Shown here in pieces: positions 25,269 through 30,350 of a DNA stretch of 30,350 nt (positions are counted from its first letter, which is position 1; every line of letters begins with the position of its first letter). The stretch covers positions 1-30,350 of the forward strand of contig JAITCV010000022.1 of the NCBI GenBank assembly GCA_031282905.1, given 5' to 3'. Made by a program: the position numbers and the translations under genes. The stretch is from Azoarcus sp. (GTDB lineage Bacteria > Pseudomonadota > Gammaproteobacteria > Burkholderiales > Rhodocyclaceae). The notes under the pieces are model-generated. The model was given only the letters and a program-made list of their open reading frames with translations. It was not told where the DNA came from and ran no database searches.

Positions 25269-26375
25269 TCAACCCTCTATCGCCGCACCCATGACGCGAC
25301 GATAGAACTCATGGAAATGCTGCATACCGTCCTCGAAAGGCGACTGATACGGCCCGACTTCGTTGCGGCCTGCCTTCAACAAGGCCAGACGGCCACGATC
25401 CATGCGTTCGCCGATGTCATCATCCTCGATCGCGGTCTCCATGTAGGCCGCCTGCTCGGCCTCGATGAACTCGCGCTCGAAAGCAACGATGTCATCTGGG
25501 TAATAGAACTCGACCACGTTGGTGGTCTTGTGCACGTCCACCGGAATCACCGTGCTGACCACCAATACATGCGGATACCACTCAATCATGATATTGGGGT
25601 AATAGGTCAACCAGATCGCGCCCCGCGACGGAAGCTGGCCGCCATAATTGTTCCTCACCGCCTTCTGCCAGCGTTCGTAGACGGGCGAACCCGACCTGGC
25701 AAGCGAGGTGATGCCCACCTGCTGCACCGAATACCATTCGCCGAATTGCCAGGAAAGATCGTCGCAGGTCACGAAATGACCCAGCCCGGGATGAAAGGGC
25801 ACGACATGGTAATCCTCGAGATAGATCTCGATGAAAGTCTTCCAGTTGTAATTGCAATGGTGGAGTTCCACCCGGTCGAGCCTGAAACCGGAGAAATTCA
25901 ATTCTGATGCCATGTGCATGTCAGCCAGATCGGCGGCGGCGGAACGCGGCCCCTTGAAGAGCAACCCGTGCCAACTCTCCAGCGGCTCGCGCTGCAAATC
26001 CAGGCAAGGACTGCTGGCGAAGTGCGGCGCGCCGAGCAACATACCCTGCTGGTCGTAGGTCCAGCGGTGAATCGGACAAACGATGTTGTCGATCTTGCCC
26101 GCCCCCTGGAGCATGATCGCCTGACGGTGGCGGCAAATGTTGGAGAGACGGTGTACGCCCTCGTTGCTGCGGAGCAGCAACCCGGCATGATCGAGCCATT
26201 CCATCGAACGATAGCTGCCGACTTCGGGAACCATCAACTCATGGCCAACGTAACCTGGTCCGTCATCGAAGAGTAGTTTTTTCTCCTGCTCGAAAATCTT
26301 CTCGTCGAAATACCATGACACCGGAAATTGGGAAACCGCCGGTGTCAGGCGCGCCGTGGAAGCGATGTCGGACAT
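25269..26375 (-). CDS. Rieske non-heme iron oxygenase, alpha subunit type
   Basis: The 368-residue protein has an N-terminal Rieske [2Fe-2S] domain with ligands C81 and H83 (CRH) and C100 and H103 (CPIHRW). The C-terminal catalytic domain has NWKTFIEIYLEDYHVVPFHPGL, supplying H190 and H195 for the mononuclear iron, and a later acidic stretch (AIEDDDIGERMDRGR) that should supply the third ligand. Such enzymes hydroxylate or demethylate small molecules with electrons from a reductase, which is not present here. I chose ATG 26375 (MSDIASTAR), with GGGGG upstream, over a frame reaching 26420. It is divergent from the isoprenoid operon, an arrangement I believe recurs in betaproteobacteria. The substrate is unknown; GbcA-like or aromatic substrates cannot be separated by eye. 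Confidence 0.88.
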   Translation of the reverse strand: MSDIASTARLTPAVSQFPVSWYFDEKIFEQEKKLLFDDGPGYVGHELMVPEVGSYRSMEWLDHAGLLLRSNEGVHRLSNICRHRQAIMLQGAGKIDNIVCPIHRWTYDQQGMLLGAPHFASSPCLDLQREPLESWHGLLFKGPRSAAADLADMHMASELNFSGFRLDRVELHHCNYNWKTFIEIYLEDYHVVPFHPGLGHFVTCDDLSWQFGEWYSVQQVGITSLARSGSPVYERWQKAVRNNYGGQLPSRGAIWLTYYPNIMIEWYPHVLVVSTVIPVDVHKTTNVVEFYYPDDIVAFEREFIEAEQAAYMETAIEDDDIGERMDRGRLALLKAGRNEVGPYQSPFEDGMQHFHEFYRRVMGAAIEG

Positions 26376-26426
26376 CCCGAACCCCCTTTTTGTTGGATCG
26401 AAGCCGGAAAAAGCATGCATTCTAAG

Positions 26427-26436
26427 CCAGCGCTGG
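26427..26436. promoter_or_regulatory. Short perfect palindrome next to the isoprenoid-operon promoter
   Basis: CCAGCGCTGG is a perfect 10-base palindrome ending one base before the candidate -35 box of the plus-strand operon and about 50 bases from the Rieske start. A regulator could use it for both directions, but a 10-base palindrome can arise by chance in GC-rich DNA. Confidence 0.25.
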
Positions 26437-26437
26437 T

Positions 26438-26467
26438 TTGACCGCCAGATAGCCGATCAGGTATTTT
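26438..26467 (+). promoter_or_regulatory. Candidate sigma70 promoter for xseB-ispA-dxs-folE2
   Basis: TTGACC (26438-26443, five of six consensus bases) and TATTTT (26462-26467, four of six) are 18 bases apart. Transcription would start near 26474, about 24 bases before the xseB ATG, which fits the tightly packed operon that follows. Confidence 0.5.
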
Positions 26468-26497
26468 CCCCGTTTCACTCCCGCTCACCATTTGTCC

Positions 26498-26737
26498 ATG
26501 ACCCAACCGGCGTCCGCCCCCCAGACTTTCGAAGCCGCCGTATCCGAACTCGAAAACATCGTCCGCCAGCTCGAGGCGGGCAGCATGCCGCTCGAGAGCG
26601 CGCTCGAACACTACCAGCGCGGCGTCGTATTGCTGCGTCATTGTCAAAATACCCTCGACACCGCCGAGCAGCAGGTCAAAAAACTCGAAAACGACACCTT
26701 GATCCGGTTCGACGCCGACGCCGCCCGCCAGGACTGA
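26498..26737 (+). CDS. xseB: Exodeoxyribonuclease VII small subunit
   Basis: The 79-residue protein reads TFEAAVSELENIVRQLEAGSMPLESALEHYQRGVVLLRHCQNTL, the standard XseB helical hairpin (about residues 10-55), with a charged C-terminal helix. It combines with XseA, not in the window, to form exonuclease VII, which degrades single-stranded DNA. I use the ATG at 26498; an in-frame TTG at 26492 would add two residues. There is no clear Shine-Dalgarno. The stop overlaps the ispA start by one base. The xseB-ispA-dxs order is a widely conserved proteobacterial arrangement. Confidence 0.94.
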   Translation: MTQPASAPQTFEAAVSELENIVRQLEAGSMPLESALEHYQRGVVLLRHCQNTLDTAEQQVKKLENDTLIRFDADAARQD

Positions 26738-27630
26738 TGCACATGGATTTCACCGAATGGATGCGCCATGTACAGCAGGGCACCGAAGCCGCCCTGGGCA
26801 CGCTCCTGCCCGCCGCCAATCTGGCGCCGCAACGGCTGCATGAGGCGATGCGCTATGCCGTGCTCGGCGGCGGCAAGCGCGTGCGGCCACTGCTGGTGCA
26901 CGCCGCCGGCGAACTGACCCACGCGCAACCCGCGCAACTCATGCACGCGGCATGTGCGGTGGAACTGATCCACGCCTATTCGCTCGTCCATGACGACCTG
27001 CCCTGCATGGATGACGACGTATTGCGCCGTGGCAAGCCCACCGTACACATCGAATACGACGAAGCCACCGCCCTGCTGGTCGGCGACGCCCTGCAAACCT
27101 TGGCCTTCCAGGTGTTGACCGAGCATCCGGTCAGTTCGACGGCGGCGGGACAAATCGAGGTCATCCGTCTGCTCGCCACCGCCAGCGGCTCACATGGCAT
27201 GGCGGGCGGCCAAGCCATCGACATCGCCTCGGCCGGACAAGCGATGACGCTCGAAGAGCTTGAATTCATGCATTTGCGCAAAACCGGCGCGCTGATTCGC
27301 GCCGCCATCCTCATTGGCGCACACGCAGGCGTGGCGGTCACCGATATCCGCCGCCAACACCTCGACCACTATGCCAAGCGCGTCGGACTGCTATTCCAGG
27401 TAGTCGACGATATCCTCGATGCCGAAGCCAACACGGCCACTTTGGGCAAAACCGCGGGCAAGGACGCCGCACACAACAAACCCACCTACGTCAGCCTGCT
27501 GGGCCTGGGCAAAGCCAAGCGCCTCATCGATGAATTGCTCGCCGAAGCGCTGGAAGCCCTCACGCCGCTGGGCACGCGTGCCATCCGCCTGCGCGAACTG
27601 GCCGATTATGTCGCGCACCGCGCCTTCTGA
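26737..27630 (+). CDS. ispA: Farnesyl diphosphate synthase (short-chain polyprenyl synthase)
   Basis: The 297-residue protein has GGGKRVRPLLVHAAGEL near residue 45, the first aspartate-rich motif in SLVHDDLPCMDDDVLRRGKPT, GGQAIDI, and the second aspartate-rich motif VVDDILDAEANTATLGKTAGKD. It condenses IPP with DMAPP and GPP to farnesyl diphosphate, the precursor of undecaprenyl phosphate and quinone side chains. Chain-length marks fit the bacterial IspA type. The start overlaps the xseB stop (TGATG); ATG 26743 is an alternative. dxs follows 31 bases later. Confidence 0.95.
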   Translation: MHMDFTEWMRHVQQGTEAALGTLLPAANLAPQRLHEAMRYAVLGGGKRVRPLLVHAAGELTHAQPAQLMHAACAVELIHAYSLVHDDLPCMDDDVLRRGKPTVHIEYDEATALLVGDALQTLAFQVLTEHPVSSTAAGQIEVIRLLATASGSHGMAGGQAIDIASAGQAMTLEELEFMHLRKTGALIRAAILIGAHAGVAVTDIRRQHLDHYAKRVGLLFQVVDDILDAEANTATLGKTAGKDAAHNKPTYVSLLGLGKAKRLIDELLAEALEALTPLGTRAIRLRELADYVAHRAF

Positions 27631-27661
27631 CCCCAGACGTCCGCCTACCTTCGAGCCCCCA

Positions 27662-29515
27662 ATGCCCGCCACGCCGCTCCTCGACCGCATCGCCTCTCCC
27701 GCCGACCTGCGCGCCCTCGAGCGCAGATACCTGCCCGCGCTTGCCGACGAGTTGCGCGCCTTCCTGGTCGAATCGGTCGCCCGAACCGGCGGGCATCTCT
27801 CCTCCAATCTCGGCACGGTCGAACTCACCATCGCCCTCCACTACATCTTCAACACCCCCGAAGACCGCATCGTCTGGGACGTCGGCCACCAAACCTATGC
27901 CCACAAAACGCTTACCGGCCGCCGCGCGGCAATGGCGAAGCTGCGTCACAAGGGCGGCATCTCCGGTTTTCCGCGCCGCGGTGAAAGTGAATATGACGCT
28001 TTCGGCACCGCGCACTCGTCGACCTCGATTTCAGCCGCGCTGGGCATGGCCGTGGCCGCGCGCGACCGGGGCGAAAATCGCAGTTCGATCGCGGTCATCG
28101 GCGATGGCGCGATGTCGGCGGGCATGGCCTTCGAGGCGCTCAACAACGCGGGCGACACCAAGGACATCAGGCTGCTGGTCATTCTCAATGACAATAAAAT
28201 GTCGATCTCGCCCCCGGTCGGCGCGCTCACCCGCATCCTCGCCCGCCTGATGGACCCTTACAGCGCCGCCCGCCGGGTCGGCAAGAAAGTCCTCGGCGTC
28301 GCCCCACCGCCGGTGGCCGACCTCGCGCGCAAGGTCGAAGAGTACGCCAAAGGCATTATCGCCCCAAGCACCCTGTTCGAGGAATTCGGTTTTCATTATT
28401 ACGGCCCCATCGACGGGCACGACCTCGACAGCCTGATTCCAGCCCTCGCCAATCTCAGGAAACAAAACGGCGCGCAGTTTCTCCACGTCATCACCCGCAA
28501 GGGCCAGGGCTACAAACTCGCCGAAGCCAACCCCGTCCTCTACCACGGCGTGGGGAAATTCGATCATGCCACGGGCATCGAACCGCCCCCTGCCGGCAAG
28601 CCGACCTATACCCAGGTATTCGGCGACTGGCTATGCGACATCGCCGCCCGTGATGAACGGATCATCGGCATCACCCCGGCGATGTGCGAAGGCTCGGGCC
28701 TGACCCGGTTCGCGCAGGCATTCCCCCGGCGCTATCATGATGTTGGCATTGCCGAACAACACGCGCTCACTTTCGCTGCGGGGCTGGCCTGCGAGGGCTA
28801 CCGCCCGGTGGTCGCAATCTATTCCACCTTCCTGCAACGCGCCTACGACCAGCTCATCCATGACATTGCGCTACAAAACCTGCCGGTACTGCTCGCCATC
28901 GACCGCGCCGGGCTGACCGGCGCCGACGGCGCCACCCACCACGGCGCCTTCGACCTCTCTTTCCTCTCCTGTGTGCCCAATCTCGTCATCATGGCGCCCG
29001 CCGACGAGAACGAATGCCGCCAGATGCTCTACACCGCCTACCTGCACAACGGCCCGAGCGCGGTACGTTACCCGCGCGGCAAGGGACCGGGGGTCGCCCC
29101 CATCGCCAGGATGGACGCGCTGCCACTCGGCAAGGGCGAAGTACGCCGTCGTGGCCACCACATCGCCCTGCTCGTCTTCGGCGGCCTGCTCGCCCCCGCG
29201 CTGGAAGCGGGCGAACTGCTCGATGCCACCGTGATCAACATGCGCTTCATCAAGCCACTGGACGAAGCCCTGGTCACGGAAATCGCCCGCCAGCACGAAC
29301 TGATCGTCACCCTTGAAGAAAACGCGATCATCGGCGGCGCGGGCGCGGAAGTCGCGCGCATCGTCGACCTCTTGCGCGAGCGCCCGCGCATATTGCGCCT
29401 AGGGCTACCCGACACTTTCATCGACCACGGCGAACAAGCGCAACTGCTCGCCGAGGCGGGGCTCGACCGCGATGGCATCCTCGCCAGCATCCGCGCCGCC
29501 GACGCGGGGCAATGA
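27662..29515 (+). CDS. dxs: 1-deoxy-D-xylulose-5-phosphate synthase
   Basis: The 617-residue enzyme makes DXP from pyruvate and glyceraldehyde 3-phosphate with thiamine diphosphate, the entry step of the MEP isoprenoid pathway. Visible marks are GGHLSSNLGTVELTIALHY, WDVGHQTYAHKTLTGRR, the TPP motif GDGAMSAGMAFEALNNAGD ending in NDN, HVITRKGQGY, GIAEQHALTFAAGLA, DRAGLTGADGATHHGAFD, and the transketolase C-terminal EENAIIGGAG. The open frame extends upstream into ispA, but ATG 27662 gives the family start. It supplies precursors for ispA just upstream. The stop overlaps the folE2 start (ATGA). Confidence 0.96.
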   Translation: MPATPLLDRIASPADLRALERRYLPALADELRAFLVESVARTGGHLSSNLGTVELTIALHYIFNTPEDRIVWDVGHQTYAHKTLTGRRAAMAKLRHKGGISGFPRRGESEYDAFGTAHSSTSISAALGMAVAARDRGENRSSIAVIGDGAMSAGMAFEALNNAGDTKDIRLLVILNDNKMSISPPVGALTRILARLMDPYSAARRVGKKVLGVAPPPVADLARKVEEYAKGIIAPSTLFEEFGFHYYGPIDGHDLDSLIPALANLRKQNGAQFLHVITRKGQGYKLAEANPVLYHGVGKFDHATGIEPPPAGKPTYTQVFGDWLCDIAARDERIIGITPAMCEGSGLTRFAQAFPRRYHDVGIAEQHALTFAAGLACEGYRPVVAIYSTFLQRAYDQLIHDIALQNLPVLLAIDRAGLTGADGATHHGAFDLSFLSCVPNLVIMAPADENECRQMLYTAYLHNGPSAVRYPRGKGPGVAPIARMDALPLGKGEVRRRGHHIALLVFGGLLAPALEAGELLDATVINMRFIKPLDEALVTEIARQHELIVTLEENAIIGGAGAEVARIVDLLRERPRILRLGLPDTFIDHGEQAQLLAEAGLDRDGILASIRAADAGQ

Positions 29516-30330
29516 GCATCCCCAGCGCCAGACCCAAGATGACGTTCATCCCCGACATCCAGTCCACCCCCGACCGCCGCCAGATCGCCATCGATCGGGT
29601 CGGCATCAAAGGCATCCGCCATCCGGTTTGCATTACCGACAAATCGGTCGGCGTCCAGCACACCATTGCCACCTTCAACATGTATGTCGGTCTGCCCCAT
29701 CATTTCAAGGGCACCCACATGTCGCGTTTCGTCGCCATCCTCAACCGCGATGCGCGCGAACTCTCGGTGGAATCCTTCGAGCCGATGCTGCGCGAAATGG
29801 TCGAACGGCTGGAGGCGAAAAGCGGCCGCCTGGAAATGCGTTTCCCCTATTTCATCCGCAAGACCGCCCCGGTCTCCGGCGTGAAAAGCCTGATGGATTA
29901 CGACACCAGCTTCATCGGCGTGCTCGATGAAACGGGACGACATGACTTCACCATTCGCGTCGTCGTGCCCGTCACCAGCCTGTGCCCATGTTCGAAGGAA
30001 ATTTCCGCCTACGGCGCCCACAACCAGCGCTCCCACGTCACGGTCACCGCGACCACGCCCGAGCATGTATGGATAGAAGAAATCGTCGAATGGGTCGAAT
30101 CCCGGGCATCCTGTGAAATCTACGCGCTGCTCAAGCGTCCGGACGAAAAATATGTCACCGAGCGCGCCTACGACAACCCCAGGTTCGTCGAGGACATGGT
30201 GCGCGACGTCGCCCTGACGCTCGATGCCGACCCCCGCATCAGCGCCTACACCATCGAATCAGAGAACTTCGAATCCATCCACAACCATTCGGCCTATGCG
30301 CTGATCGAACGCGACAAAAAGTCGACGTGA
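29512..30330 (+). CDS. folE2: GTP cyclohydrolase IB (FolE2)
   Basis: The 272-residue protein shows the FolE2 pattern: PDIQSTPDRRQIAIDRVGIKG, HTIATFNMYVGLPHHFKGTHMSR in its parts, and TSLCPCSKEISAYGAHNQRS with the conserved metal-site cysteine, then ERAYDNPRFVEDMVRD and ENFESIHNHSAYA. It converts GTP to 7,8-dihydroneopterin triphosphate for folate (and possibly queuosine) synthesis and, unlike FolE, does not strictly need zinc. It starts within the dxs stop (ATGA overlap). This suggests it is expressed with the isoprenoid genes rather than from a Zur-controlled promoter. The 20 bases after the stop show no terminator before the window ends. Confidence 0.95.
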   Translation: MSIPSARPKMTFIPDIQSTPDRRQIAIDRVGIKGIRHPVCITDKSVGVQHTIATFNMYVGLPHHFKGTHMSRFVAILNRDARELSVESFEPMLREMVERLEAKSGRLEMRFPYFIRKTAPVSGVKSLMDYDTSFIGVLDETGRHDFTIRVVVPVTSLCPCSKEISAYGAHNQRSHVTVTATTPEHVWIEEIVEWVESRASCEIYALLKRPDEKYVTERAYDNPRFVEDMVRDVALTLDADPRISAYTIESENFESIHNHSAYALIERDKKST

Positions 30331-30350
30331 CAGGTTCAAACTAACGGATT

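Overview
The window is a dense, GC-rich stretch of bacterial chromosome with about 24 protein genes. I see no RNA genes, no CRISPR array, no insertion sequences and no gap longer than about 240 bases. The gene set points to a Gram-negative proteobacterium: LpxK, KdsB, TamB, BamE, ExbB/ExbD, Fur and DapB. Blocks such as exbB-exbD-lpxK-(Trm112)-kdsB and xseB-ispA-dxs-folE2 beside a Rieske oxygenase suggest a betaproteobacterium, perhaps of the Rhodocyclales or Nitrosomonadales. That placement is inference, not a database result.

Region 1 (1-9916, minus strand) is a propionyl-CoA/methylmalonyl-CoA operon, transcribed from right to left. It holds B12-dependent methylmalonyl-CoA mutase, then a three-gene secreted/membrane redox cassette (YtkA/FixH-like protein, MauG/cytochrome c peroxidase-type di-heme protein, DoxX-like membrane protein), then MeaB, propionyl-CoA carboxylase beta and alpha, a strong intrinsic terminator, and a YciA-like acyl-CoA thioesterase cut by the window edge. 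Propionyl-CoA would be carboxylated by PccAB and, after an epimerase not seen here, isomerised to succinyl-CoA by the mutase with MeaB protecting it. The embedded cassette has no known link to this pathway and is the most unusual part of the window.

Region 2 (9917-10935) is a divergent regulatory gap with an operator-like inverted repeat, then an enoyl-CoA hydratase/isomerase-family gene on the plus strand that lacks one of the two classical catalytic glutamates.

Region 3 (11127-20405 and on to 22731, minus strand) reads from right to left: exbB, exbD, lpxK, a Trm112-like protein, kdsB, tamB, psd, recB. Most of it serves the envelope: energy transduction, lipid A phosphorylation, Kdo activation, outer-membrane protein assembly and phosphatidylethanolamine synthesis. 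It ends in a complete RecB nuclease-helicase with no recC or recD beside it. TamB likewise lacks TamA.

Region 4 (22836-25211) has dapB and bamE on the minus strand, fur divergent on the plus strand, and a secreted DUF192 protein convergent with and overlapping fur.

Region 5 (25269-30330) has a Rieske non-heme iron oxygenase on the minus strand, divergent from a tightly coupled plus-strand operon xseB-ispA-dxs-folE2 (exonuclease VII small subunit, farnesyl diphosphate synthase, DXP synthase, GTP cyclohydrolase IB).
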